43,903 nt of DNA from Euryarchaeota archaeon UBA561 (GTDB lineage Archaea > Thermoplasmatota > Poseidoniia > Poseidoniales > Poseidoniaceae): NCBI GenBank assembly GCA_002502295.1, contig DANX01000070.1, positions 1-43,903 of the forward strand. Reading direction: 5' to 3'. Of this stretch, positions 1 through 8,110 are shown in pieces. A program made the translations under genes and the position numbers. Position 1 is the stretch's first letter. Each line of letters starts with the position of its first letter. Below the pieces are notes generated by a model that saw nothing but the letters and a program-made list of their open reading frames with translations, had not been told where the DNA came from and searched no databases.

Positions 1-9
1 AACGCCGAC

Positions 10-1317
10 ATGACGGTTGGCATCATCGGACTTGGATACGTAGGGTTGCCAACCGCTATTGGTTTCCATGATGCTGGTTTCAATGTCTGGGGAGTTGATG
101 TCTCACAGCGCACCGTGGACATGGTAGCGGCCGGAAAAAACCCAACGGGCGATCCTGATGTCGACGACATCGTACCTTTGCCAGGAACAGAGCGGTGGAA
201 CATCACTGTCTCAACGGCCGAGGCCGTGCCAGAATGTGACATCGTATTGGTTACTGTTCCAACGCCCGTCACTCACGACCTCAAACCCGATCTCTCTTAT
301 GTCGAGGCCGCTGGACGAGCGGTTTTCGAGGCCATTCCAAAAGGTGCTAACACCATCGTGGTGTTGGAATCGACGGTGTATCCTGGCGTCACGGCACATA
401 CTTGGATGCCACTCATTGAAGAATTAGGCATGGTCGTGGGTCAAGATTTGGAAATTGCATACTGCCCCGAGCGGTTTAATCCAGGTGATGCAGCTCACGG
501 CGTTCGCTCCGTTGCCCGGGTCATCGGATGTTCCAATCCCGATGTTGGTGAGGCCTTGGTACAATTGTACAGTCAGCTGACAACTGAAGATGTGCGTTAT
601 GTTGGGAAACTCGAAGTCGCTGAAGCCGCCAAGGTGATTGAAAACGTGCAACGTGACATCAACATCGCTCTGGTCAACGAACTGGCTCGCATCTTCCCCG
701 CCATGGACGTCGACGTTGAAGACGTCCTCTCGGCTGCTGCCACCAAGTGGAACTTTCATCGCTACACGCCGGGTGTCGGCGTCGGTGGCCACTGCATCCC
801 CGTAGACCCGTACTACATGATTCAGCGAGCGGCGGACGTTGGTGTGCCTGCGGGCCTCATCACGGCGGCTCGGGCCGTGAATCGTTCAATGCCAAACCAT
901 GTGGCGCAAGTTCTGGTTGACATTTTGTGGAAGGCCGGTTTGTCAGCCGAATCAACGAAGGTGCTTTTCCTCGGCTGGTCGTACAAAGCTGAGGTTGGCG
1001 ACCCCCGTGAAACGCCTGCAGAACCGCTTGCTGAAGCCTTGCAGCAACGGGGCATTCAGGTCAGCGTCTACGACCCTCACATCGATCCTGAAACCTTTCC
1101 AGATTCGGTTGAGGTTATACAAGATCTTTCCGAAGCCAAAGGGCACGACCTTGCGGTGCTGGTGACCGCTCATCAGGCCTGTGTGGACCTGGATTGGTCC
1201 ACACTTTCGCAACAAATGTCGAGTCCCCGAATTTACGATGGCCGGCGCGTGCTTGATTTGGACGCCTTGGGGGAGCAGGGTTGGACTTGCTTCGCCGTTG
1301 GTCGTCCATTTTCGTGA
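10..1317 (+). CDS. UDP-sugar dehydrogenase (WecC/UDP-ManNAc dehydrogenase-like)
   Basis: This is a nucleotide-sugar dehydrogenase that oxidises a UDP-hexose or UDP-N-acetylhexosamine twice at C6, using NAD, to give a UDP-uronic acid for surface glycans. The N-terminus carries the Rossmann motif GLGYVG (residues 7-12). The catalytic cysteine is Cys262 in GVGGHCIPVDP, and the central helix motif (ENVQRD then NE) is the usual one. At 435 aa the length is normal for the WecC/WbpA group. The exact substrate (ManNAc, GlcNAc or Glc) cannot be read from the sequence. The ATG at 10 sits right before the Rossmann strand, but the frame stays open to the window edge, so a slightly longer start is possible. 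It leads a run of same-strand surface-glycan genes. Confidence 0.9.
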   Translation: MTVGIIGLGYVGLPTAIGFHDAGFNVWGVDVSQRTVDMVAAGKNPTGDPDVDDIVPLPGTERWNITVSTAEAVPECDIVLVTVPTPVTHDLKPDLSYVEAAGRAVFEAIPKGANTIVVLESTVYPGVTAHTWMPLIEELGMVVGQDLEIAYCPERFNPGDAAHGVRSVARVIGCSNPDVGEALVQLYSQLTTEDVRYVGKLEVAEAAKVIENVQRDINIALVNELARIFPAMDVDVEDVLSAAATKWNFHRYTPGVGVGGHCIPVDPYYMIQRAADVGVPAGLITAARAVNRSMPNHVAQVLVDILWKAGLSAESTKVLFLGWSYKAEVGDPRETPAEPLAEALQQRGIQVSVYDPHIDPETFPDSVEVIQDLSEAKGHDLAVLVTAHQACVDLDWSTLSQQMSSPRIYDGRRVLDLDALGEQGWTCFAVGRPFS

Positions 1318-1409
1318 GAGAACGGCCTTGGTGCGTGCTCTGTATGCTGAACTGTTAAACCACGGCCCCCGGACGGTTGCCTGTGGCCAACTGATGGCAT
1401 GGTGAAAGA

Positions 1410-2657
1410 ATGAAGTATCAACTCAAATGTTTGAAGACCGGAGATCTCATTGACGACGCCTACACACTCCACTACTCTGATAACGCCTTGCTGCGTGCGG
1501 TCTACAACGAGCCGCTTGTCCTGAAAAACAACGCCAGTGGGGTGTGGAAGTACCTCTCTTGGCTGCCCGTTTCGCAAGCCAACGAATACGTTGCCGGGAC
1601 GGTCACTTACCGGGCCGTGGCTCTCGGTGAGGCGATGGGCCTTTCCAACCTCTGGGTGTCCTTCCACGGATACTGGCCTGAAAAGGGCGGAATTTGTCCA
1701 ACGGGCAGTTTCAAGGACATGGAAGCCGTTCCGACCATCCAACGCATGCACGATCATGACTGCAAGGGTCTCATCTGCGCCAGTGCCGGCAACACCGCTC
1801 GAGCCTTCACGCACTTTTGCGGTCTTGACGGAATGCCGCTTCTTGTGGTCGTCGGCAAAGATCACGCTGAGCGCATATGGGCTCGTCCAGAGAACAGCGC
1901 AGAAAGCGTTCGTCTCGTCGTCGTTGAAGACGGCGATTATTACGACGCCAAGACCGCTGCCAAAGGCATCGCTGCTCAGCTGCCCGGCTGGCAGATGGAA
2001 GGCAGTGTACACAATGTCGCTCGCCGTGACGGCATTGGGAGCTTGATGCTCGATGCCGCCTACACCATCGGCCGCCTCCCTGACCATTACTTCCAGGGCA
2101 TCGGCGGCGGCCCGGGTCCCATTGGCATTCACGAAATGGCTGAGCGCCTGATCGAAGCAGGGTTGTTTAAGGGGCCTGCCCCGCGGCAGCACGTTTCGCA
2201 AAACATAGAGCACCACCCCATCCACAACGCTTGGCAGGCGGGGCGCGATCATCTTCTGCCCGAGGATTATCCTTCCGAAGAGGTTGAGGTGTACTCTGAT
2301 TATCTGCTCAACAAAGGCCCAGCCTACGGCCAGGTGGGTGCCGTGCATGCCATCCTCAAAGGCTCAAACGGACAAACCTACATCGTTGAGCGAGAAGACG
2401 CTATCGCTGCCCGTAAGATGATTGAATCCATTGAAGGCATTGACATCATGACGCCGGGTGCCGTGGCTGCAGCGAGTCTTTTGCAAGCGGTTGATGCAGG
2501 CGAGGTGGACAAGGACGATTGCATTCTTCTGAACATGAGCGGCGGTGGTGTTGAACGCCTCAAGTCGGAGACTGAAACGCGAACCGTCAAGCCCTGGCTA
2601 CGGGTACAAAAAGCCACGGCTGTGGAAGCCATTCTGGAAAAATTGGCCTTGGAATGA
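1410..2657 (+). CDS. Cysteate-synthase-like PLP enzyme (threonine synthase fold)
   Basis: This is a fold-type II PLP enzyme. The PLP lysine is probably Lys102 in GSFKD, followed by the phosphate-loop-like ASAGNTARAF. The phrases SDNALLRAVY, GYWPEKGG, NVARRDG and LPDHYFQ are those I associate with cysteate synthase (O-phosphoserine plus sulfite to L-cysteate, the coenzyme M route of Methanosarcina) rather than true threonine synthase. The length of 415 aa also fits. Function is inferred: no methanogenesis gene is nearby, and the neighbours are glycan genes. A GGTGA ribosome-binding site at 1401-1405 supports the start. Alternatives are threonine synthase or another O-phosphoserine/phosphohomoserine lyase. 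The TSK-like catalytic signature of the threonine family is replaced here by GSFK. Confidence 0.72.
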   Translation: MKYQLKCLKTGDLIDDAYTLHYSDNALLRAVYNEPLVLKNNASGVWKYLSWLPVSQANEYVAGTVTYRAVALGEAMGLSNLWVSFHGYWPEKGGICPTGSFKDMEAVPTIQRMHDHDCKGLICASAGNTARAFTHFCGLDGMPLLVVVGKDHAERIWARPENSAESVRLVVVEDGDYYDAKTAAKGIAAQLPGWQMEGSVHNVARRDGIGSLMLDAAYTIGRLPDHYFQGIGGGPGPIGIHEMAERLIEAGLFKGPAPRQHVSQNIEHHPIHNAWQAGRDHLLPEDYPSEEVEVYSDYLLNKGPAYGQVGAVHAILKGSNGQTYIVEREDAIAARKMIESIEGIDIMTPGAVAAASLLQAVDAGEVDKDDCILLNMSGGGVERLKSETETRTVKPWLRVQKATAVEAILEKLALE

Positions 2658-2720
2658 CCGGTGCTGAGGAGAGCGCAGGTTCATAGAAGGTGCCCTGCTT
2701 GGAAGGAATGAGGCGTGAGC

Positions 2721-3041
2721 ATGGTTGAAGCAGCTTGGATTCAGGCAGAGGTTCTGAAAGCCGTGCCAGAGGCCACGGTCGAAGTCATTGATCTCCACGG
2801 CTCAGGCGACCACTTCCACGTCCGAGTCATCTCCGAGACGTTTGAGGGCGTCCGCCCTTTGCAACGGCAAAAGCAGGTTCTTGCCGTGATGAGCCAGCAC
2901 ATTCCTCGACCCATTCACGCACTTGACCTCAAGTGCATGACCCCCGCCCAAGCTGAGACCGCTGGCAACACTGCATTCGATCCCCACGGGGGCGGACAAG
3001 GCGTACACATTCGCCGAATTAACAAAAACAAACAGGAGTGA
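2721..3041 (+). CDS. bolA: BolA family protein
   Basis: This small BolA/IbaG-like protein (106 aa) is a partner of CGFS monothiol glutaredoxins in handling [2Fe-2S] clusters. Visible features are an N-terminal alpha-beta unit, the core ending in HFHVRVIS, the loop FEGVRPLQRQKQV (the counterpart of the FxGxSxVxRHR region) and the helix-strand IHALDLKCMTP, whose His is the usual cluster ligand. I start at ATG 2721, seven bases after GAGG at 2710-2713; a GTG at 2715 is the alternative. Its stop codon lies in the ribosome-binding region of the glutaredoxin gene, so the two are almost certainly co-translated. BolA/Grx4 pairs are common in bacteria and eukaryotes and uncommon in archaea. Confidence 0.88.
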   Translation: MVEAAWIQAEVLKAVPEATVEVIDLHGSGDHFHVRVISETFEGVRPLQRQKQVLAVMSQHIPRPIHALDLKCMTPAQAETAGNTAFDPHGGGQGVHIRRINKNKQE

Positions 3042-3046
3042 AACAA

Positions 3047-3379
3047 ATGGACTGGACCCCCGAAGAACTGCAAGCAATCGTCGATGAACACGCGCTCGTG
3101 TTGTTCATGAAAGGCAACCCCAATCAACCACAATGCGGTTTTTCAAACCGGGCGGCTCAAGTGATGCAACAATTCTCACAACAAGTGGACGAGCAATTCG
3201 CTGCTGTGAACATCCTCAGCGACCCACGCGCCATCCCATCGGTTTGCGCTTGGTCTGACTTCCCAACCATGCCCCAAGTGTTCGTCCACGGTGAACTCAT
3301 TGGCGGCTCCGACATTGCGCTTGAGATGCTTCAAGACGGCAGTCTGCGTGAAATGTACGACGCCGGTCGCCAAGCTTGA
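3047..3379 (+). CDS. grxD: Monothiol glutaredoxin, CGFS type (Grx4/GrxD)
   Basis: This CGFS-class glutaredoxin (110 aa) binds a bridging [2Fe-2S] cluster and passes it on, usually as a complex with BolA. The active site is CGFS with Cys30. The residues that hold glutathione in this family also appear present: the Lys in FMKG, the TMPQ turn with its cis-Pro, and the GGSD loop. ATG 3047 is preferred because GGAG at 3035-3038 lies eight bases upstream; a GTG at 3038 is also in frame. The gene directly follows bolA. Since most archaea do not make glutathione, the low-molecular-weight thiol used is an open question. Confidence 0.92.
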   Translation: MDWTPEELQAIVDEHALVLFMKGNPNQPQCGFSNRAAQVMQQFSQQVDEQFAAVNILSDPRAIPSVCAWSDFPTMPQVFVHGELIGGSDIALEMLQDGSLREMYDAGRQA

Positions 3380-3438
3380 AACAACCTGTTCGTCATACGA
3401 CGCCAAGGCTAAAGCGGACGGTTCCACACGGTGAGACG

Positions 3439-4347
3439 ATGGCCAAGTTGCTTCCAGGTGGTGTCCTTCCCTGGCATTACCTCGACGAATCAAGGGCCGA
3501 CCACTACAGTCAACTTCAACTCAAACGATGTGTCGAGGATCGCAACCCTCTTCTTCCGTTGATGGAGGATAAGTACCGTTCCCGAGAACTCGTTGAATCC
3601 AAGCACGTATGCCACTTGACCGAACTTTATGATTGGTCGGAAGACGTGAACATTGATTGGAAAAATCTGCCCGAACGCTGTGTCATCAAAACCAACCATT
3701 GGTCAGGAGATGCATTGTTTATCATGGACAACGGGCCCGTGCCGTTGGGCAATGTCCCTCGCAAGCTCCGCTTGTTTTCCCGTACGGACAACCGGTACCG
3801 CGTGATTCGCAATTGGCGCGATCAGAACGGTAAACCATGGCCAAAATGGCGCATTGAACGTTCCTTGCGTTGGTGCTTGCGCCAACCTTTTCCCGCACCG
3901 CTTGAATGGGGTGCTGCGACCATCAAACCAAGGGGCGTGATGATTGAAGAGTTACTCACCGATGACAACAATCTCCCCGACGATTGGAAGGTTCATGTGT
4001 TCCACGGGAAAGCGGGTTTCATCCAGTACGACACCGGGCGAATGACATCGCATTCCCAGTCGATATACACCCTAGAAGGTCAACGTATTCGCCAAACCAA
4101 CGGCCGCTGGAGTGAAGAACATACGCCCGATGAAATTGTCTCCATCCTCGGCAAAGACGGCATCGATCAACTTGTGCATATCGCTGAGCGTCTTGCAGAA
4201 GACATCGACTACACGAGGGTCGACATGTTCTTGGCCGACGGGAAGTGGTATTTTGGAGAATTTACGAACTACCACAATTCTTGCGCGCCACAATCCATCG
4301 AGTGGGAAGAACTCGCTGGTGGTTTGTGGTTGAACAAGGGAATCTAA
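3439..4347 (+). CDS. TupA-type ATP-grasp ligase
   Basis: This 302-aa protein resembles the ATPgrasp_TupA family, named for the teichuronopeptide gene tupA, whose members join a carboxylate to an amine using ATP. Supporting signs are an early KTNHWSGD glycine/lysine segment (nucleotide-binding strand), the MIEELL acidic strand, WKVHVFHGKAGFIQYDTGR in the centre, and the C-terminal metal-binding block VDMFLADGKWYFGEFTNYHN. The family often sits in capsule or cell-wall polymer loci. Here it lies between Grx4 and a sugar aminotransferase. I choose ATG 3439 (GGTGAG just upstream) over a TTG at 3376 that overlaps the glutaredoxin stop. The substrate is unknown; addition of an amino acid to a uronic acid is a guess from context. 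Confidence 0.75.
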   Translation: MAKLLPGGVLPWHYLDESRADHYSQLQLKRCVEDRNPLLPLMEDKYRSRELVESKHVCHLTELYDWSEDVNIDWKNLPERCVIKTNHWSGDALFIMDNGPVPLGNVPRKLRLFSRTDNRYRVIRNWRDQNGKPWPKWRIERSLRWCLRQPFPAPLEWGAATIKPRGVMIEELLTDDNNLPDDWKVHVFHGKAGFIQYDTGRMTSHSQSIYTLEGQRIRQTNGRWSEEHTPDEIVSILGKDGIDQLVHIAERLAEDIDYTRVDMFLADGKWYFGEFTNYHNSCAPQSIEWEELAGGLWLNKGI

Positions 4348-4399
4348 AATTCAATACATTCAAAATCATTGGGCTTGAGGAACGCTTGAAGGGATACCC

Positions 4400-5644
4400 A
4401 TGGAGTCGCCCAAGCAATCTCGAAAACTCGTCGCTGAAGGCGGCGAAAGCATTGTTGACTTTGACAACAAAGCGTTCAAACCCATTCCTCAAGCGGGCAT
4501 CGACCTCGCTGTGGAAGCCATGCAGGCTGGTGTGATGTACCGCTACCAACCCAAATCCAAGGAATCGTCCATCACAGCGAAGCTCGAACACGCCTTTTCA
4601 GACTACATGGGCGTAAAGCACACCATCGGAACCAATTCCTGCGGTTCGGCCATGTTCATCGCCCTCAACATTGCCGGTGTTCAACCCGGCGACAACATTC
4701 TCACCAACGCCTTCACCTTCCATGCCGTCCCCAGCGTGATTCAGCATGCACGAGCCGTACCCGTGTTGGTGGAGAGCAACCGTGAATGGGCCATGGACCC
4801 AGAAGACTTGGACAAAAAAGCCACCGAAACGGGTGCAAAGGTTCTGTTGATGTCCTACATGCGCGGCCACGTTCCCGATATGGACGCCGTGATGGAGGTG
4901 GTCCGGAAACACGACCTTCTCCTCATCGAAGATTGTGCTCATGCTTACGAAACTCGATGGAACGATCAACTCCTCGGCACTTTCGGAGAAATTGGTTGTT
5001 TTTCGACCCAGTCGTCCAAAGGCATGAGCGCAGGCGAAGGTGGATTGTTCATCACGAACAACGACGAATACGCTGCCAAGGCCGTCCTTTACGCTGGCTC
5101 TTACGAGCGGTTGTGGTTGAAGCACTTCGACCTTGACCACGAAATGATGGATGCGCTTCAAAACCAAATCCCCGGCTACTCCATGCGCATGCAGGAGGTT
5201 ACAGCGGCCATGCTGACCCCTCAAATCGCACGATTGCCGATCATCAAGAACATTCACGTTCGAAATTGGAATCTGCTCCATTCGCTGATCAATGACCACA
5301 GCAACATCGAGATTCCAATGCCGCTTCCTCAAGTGGAGAGTTTTTGCGATACGATGCAATTCCATCTTGTCGGGTTGCCCCGCGATGTTGCTGACCGATT
5401 CATTGAGCTCATGAAGCAAGAAGGGATTCCAATGCAAATCTTCGGTGCCAAACGCAATGCTCGTGATTTCCGACAGTGGGAGTACATCGAGGCTCACAAG
5501 GATGAACTCAAAAACACCATCGCCAACATCGAATTCGCTTGCGACCTCTCGCTTCAGCCTCACTTAACCGAGGACAACATTCGGGTGATCGCCCAGGTTA
5601 TGCACGAGGTGCTGGCTTACATTGGCGAAGAATCCAGCCGATGA
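4400..5644 (+). CDS. DegT/DnrJ/EryC1/StrS family aminotransferase
   Basis: This fold-type I PLP aminotransferase acts on nucleotide-linked keto sugars, giving the amino sugars used in surface glycans. At 414 aa it has the normal length. The PLP lysine is Lys207 in TQSSKGMSAGEGG, and the acidic strand LIEDCAHA holds the Asp that contacts the pyridine nitrogen. GTNSCGSAMF is the phosphate-binding turn. Neighbours are the ATP-grasp ligase upstream and membrane proteins downstream, in the same direction and about 50-70 bases apart. The family also includes sugar dehydratases and regulators, but the retained lysine argues for a PLP enzyme. The sugar substrate cannot be told from sequence. Confidence 0.88.
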   Translation: MESPKQSRKLVAEGGESIVDFDNKAFKPIPQAGIDLAVEAMQAGVMYRYQPKSKESSITAKLEHAFSDYMGVKHTIGTNSCGSAMFIALNIAGVQPGDNILTNAFTFHAVPSVIQHARAVPVLVESNREWAMDPEDLDKKATETGAKVLLMSYMRGHVPDMDAVMEVVRKHDLLLIEDCAHAYETRWNDQLLGTFGEIGCFSTQSSKGMSAGEGGLFITNNDEYAAKAVLYAGSYERLWLKHFDLDHEMMDALQNQIPGYSMRMQEVTAAMLTPQIARLPIIKNIHVRNWNLLHSLINDHSNIEIPMPLPQVESFCDTMQFHLVGLPRDVADRFIELMKQEGIPMQIFGAKRNARDFRQWEYIEAHKDELKNTIANIEFACDLSLQPHLTEDNIRVIAQVMHEVLAYIGEESSR

Positions 5645-5713
5645 AATCCATCTGCAAGCCTTCCATTCATGGGTTTCTTTGTTAAATGAATGACCTTTAG
5701 GAAGGCTGTTGTT

Positions 5714-6310
5714 ATGGCGAAAGACGGTTCCCCTTCACTGTTCCGAAAGTGGGTGATGCGGCAATACTGGCGTATGCAACAATCGCAAGCCGTTGTTGGA
5801 TTATTGCTGTGGGGCACCACCATCACGCTGCTGGTTTGGCCGTATGTCCGCTGGCGGTTCGAAGCTTCCTGCGGCGACGCCCTCTGCTTCAATGACACAC
5901 TCCTCGGTGTCCCTGCGACCTACTTTGGTTTGCTTTCCATTTTCCTGACCGTGATGTTTGGCGTCCTCACCATCGGGTACTTTTACGATCAAGTGTTCTC
6001 GTTGTGGACGGAGTGGCGTAGTGTGGACATGGAGCGAAATCCCTACGTGACGTACGCTCTCACTCCAAATTGGATGATGATGACCGCTCTCCAAGCTGAA
6101 ATGCTTCGCCGCCAATCCGAAGGCGACGAGGCCATGCAAGCCCAAGCCGAGTGGTTCCTCAACTGGTGCAAGGAATACGCCGACGGTGAAATGTTTGCAC
6201 GCGCTGTGCAACACTGGGACAAGGACCTCGGTCATACCCCAACATTTTGGTTCACCGATGATGCTGCCATGGAGCGAGCTCGAGCCCTCAAATTCGATGA
6301 TGAAGATTGA
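5714..6310 (+). CDS. Small membrane protein of unknown function
   Basis: I do not recognise this 198-aa protein. It has two hydrophobic helices, roughly residues 24-45 and 65-92, separated by a loop with two cysteines (CGDALCF) followed by DTLLGVPATYFGLLS. The rest is a soluble C-terminal half rich in Trp, Glu and Asp. The loop recalls the first loop of VKOR-type thiol oxidoreductases, but the membrane CxxC active site is missing, so I do not make that assignment. ATG 5714 follows an excellent AGGAAGG at 5699-5705; an earlier ATG at 5690 lacks one. It lies in the glycan gene run and its stop is 35 bases before the next small gene. Confidence 0.7.
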   Translation: MAKDGSPSLFRKWVMRQYWRMQQSQAVVGLLLWGTTITLLVWPYVRWRFEASCGDALCFNDTLLGVPATYFGLLSIFLTVMFGVLTIGYFYDQVFSLWTEWRSVDMERNPYVTYALTPNWMMMTALQAEMLRRQSEGDEAMQAQAEWFLNWCKEYADGEMFARAVQHWDKDLGHTPTFWFTDDAAMERARALKFDDED

Positions 6311-6345
6311 CAAATCTTCTTGTCCCTGAGACGCAAGGTAATGAC

Positions 6346-6612
6346 ATGCCACGTCCTTCTCGCTGGAGCGATGAACGGAAAGCAAACCGTGAACAAGCGG
6401 ACTGGATCGTTGGCTGGCTGCGAATCAACGGGCCTGCAACCACGCCTGAAATCATTCAAGCCCTTGAGGCGGAAGGGCGCGAGGTGCGTGCGCATATCTT
6501 GCAACGAGCCCTACGAAAGTCGCCTTTTGTGCAACGAATCGGTTCAGTGGAAGGTGAACGTGGGACGGTTAGCCGTTGGGCGTGGAGCATCGAAGAGGGC
6601 GATGAGGCCTGA
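6346..6612 (+). CDS. Small winged-helix-like protein, unknown function
   Basis: This 88-aa soluble protein has the look of a single winged helix: a helix near ADWIVGWLRING, then TTPEIIQALEAEGREV and a recognition-like helix AHILQRALRKS, then a strand pair ending in SRWAWSI. The N-terminus is basic. It might be a DNA-binding regulator of the surrounding surface-glycan genes, but nothing in the sequence proves that. ATG 6346 follows AAGGT by about six bases; a TTG at 6307 overlaps the previous stop. Confidence 0.6.
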   Translation: MPRPSRWSDERKANREQADWIVGWLRINGPATTPEIIQALEAEGREVRAHILQRALRKSPFVQRIGSVEGERGTVSRWAWSIEEGDEA

Positions 6613-6655
6613 GAGTCGTGGAAGCCATTGAAAACCGGCTTACTCTGCCTGTTTC

Positions 6656-8110
6656 ATGAGCGCCGCCAAGCCGCGTACCCCTTCCAGCGGGCGGGATGCG
6701 ACATGGCTTGTGGGAGCCGATTTGGTGGCTGTGGCCCTTGCTTTTATCGGTCAAATCATGTTGACGCACGCTCTTTTGGCGGAACATTACGGTTGGATGG
6801 TCCTTGCTATCGACCTCTACGCCTCCCTCTTTTTGGTGATTGACCTTGGCCTTCCTACGTTGCTCGCGCGGGATGGAACGCGCGCACCATCGCAGGTTCC
6901 CGCAGCCGTGTGGCGCACATATCGATGGCAGGCTGTGGCCGCCCTTCCGTTTGTTCTCCTCGCCCTCTTGCTCCGTCCTGAATCGTGGCTCAACATTGAC
7001 GCTCCGAGCGGTTTGTTGATGCTTGCTGCGCTCGTTGCTTTGGTCCACGTTGCCTCCTATGCTCCCCGTTCGGGCCTGCGGGTGCTCGGTGAAGCCCGCC
7101 TTGAAGCGTTGACCAAGGTGGTCGAGCGAGGATTAACTGTCAGTGCTTACGGTGTGTTGGCGTGGCAGGGTTCCACTTCGGTCATGGCGTTTACGGCGGC
7201 GTTTCTCGTCGGAGCAACAGCGGGCTGGGCGTTGGCGTTGTTCTGGCTTTTACGTGCTGCTCCACCAGCGCCCGCAACCATCGATTGGGCCCGCTTTGGA
7301 CCGAGTTGGACATCGCCACGCAGCTTGATGATGTCTGCGCTTCCGTTTGCCATCACGCTTGGAATCCTTCCGTACGTAATACGGATTGAGAAGTTCATGG
7401 TCGCTGCTTCTGGTGGTGCTACGTTGGGTGCCGTGTTTCACGTTGCACAACTGGCATGGTTAGCCGGCCTTGTGGTTCCAGCCGCCATTCGTTCCGCACT
7501 TTTGCCGGTGCTCGGCCGCGCACGCGAAGACCCCCTTGAACATCAAAAAGAGCTCAATCAAGCCACTGATCTCTGCTTTGCTTTGCTCCCCTACGGTCTT
7601 TTTGGCGGGTACGCCATCATGACCGTCTTTGCACCGTTGGCCTTTCCTGAGGCCTACCTTGACGGTACGTACGGGGCCTCTGCTGTCGATGTGTTCACCG
7701 TACTTCTGGCAGGGTGGGGGTTGACGTTGCTTGCTACACCCACCTACACCAGCCTCATGGCGGGTCCGAAGCCCTGGCGCTTCACCTTGTTCATCGGACT
7801 CGTTCTGCTCGCTGCGTTGTGCTTTGGTTTTGTGATGGTGGTGGAAGGACCTGCGGACCCGGGGCAGAAATTGTACGCCGGCGCTGTCGCTAGCAGCCTC
7901 TCAGCAGGGATTCTGCTGCTTCTATCATGGTGGATGAGCGGGGAGTTGCCGTTTGTCCGAGACAGGCAAAAAGAGTGGACTGTGGTGTTGGTGGGGGGTT
8001 CGTTTATCATCATCGGTTTGGTTTACCAAACATTCTGGTGGTTGTTTGGCTTGCCGCTCTTCTTCTTCACGAAACAAGGCTGGCGAGCAGTTCGCTCCAC
8101 GCTTGACTGA
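6656..8110 (+). CDS. Polysaccharide flippase-like membrane protein (MOP superfamily)
   Basis: This polytopic membrane protein of 484 aa has about twelve hydrophobic segments spread along its whole length. That fits the MATE/MOP exporter superfamily (Wzx-like flippases of lipid-linked oligosaccharides). The N-terminal segment runs from a charged start into GADLVAVALAFIGQIML. It is followed by IDLGLPTLLARDG, the position where Wzx-type proteins carry a similar LGLP loop. It would move a lipid-linked glycan across the membrane. It ends tail to tail with the glycosyltransferase on the other strand, overlapping by 44 bases. Family placement is by hydropathy and the LGLP loop, so another MOP member is possible. 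Confidence 0.78.
   Translation: MSAAKPRTPSSGRDATWLVGADLVAVALAFIGQIMLTHALLAEHYGWMVLAIDLYASLFLVIDLGLPTLLARDGTRAPSQVPAAVWRTYRWQAVAALPFVLLALLLRPESWLNIDAPSGLLMLAALVALVHVASYAPRSGLRVLGEARLEALTKVVERGLTVSAYGVLAWQGSTSVMAFTAAFLVGATAGWALALFWLLRAAPPAPATIDWARFGPSWTSPRSLMMSALPFAITLGILPYVIRIEKFMVAASGGATLGAVFHVAQLAWLAGLVVPAAIRSALLPVLGRAREDPLEHQKELNQATDLCFALLPYGLFGGYAIMTVFAPLAFPEAYLDGTYGASAVDVFTVLLAGWGLTLLATPTYTSLMAGPKPWRFTLFIGLVLLAALCFGFVMVVEGPADPGQKLYAGAVASSLSAGILLLLSWWMSGELPFVRDRQKEWTVVLVGGSFIIIGLVYQTFWWLFGLPLFFFTKQGWRAVRSTLD

Noticed and set aside
1233..2348. Long minus-strand open frame opposite the cysteate-synthase-like gene
   Set aside because: It mirrors the codon pattern of the plus-strand gene, has no family motifs and no start signal.
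4598..5563. Long minus-strand open frame opposite the aminotransferase
   Set aside because: The plus strand encodes a clear DegT enzyme; the reverse frame is a composition shadow.
5714..6310. VKOR assignment
   Set aside because: The membrane CxxC needed for catalysis is absent and there are only two clear helices.
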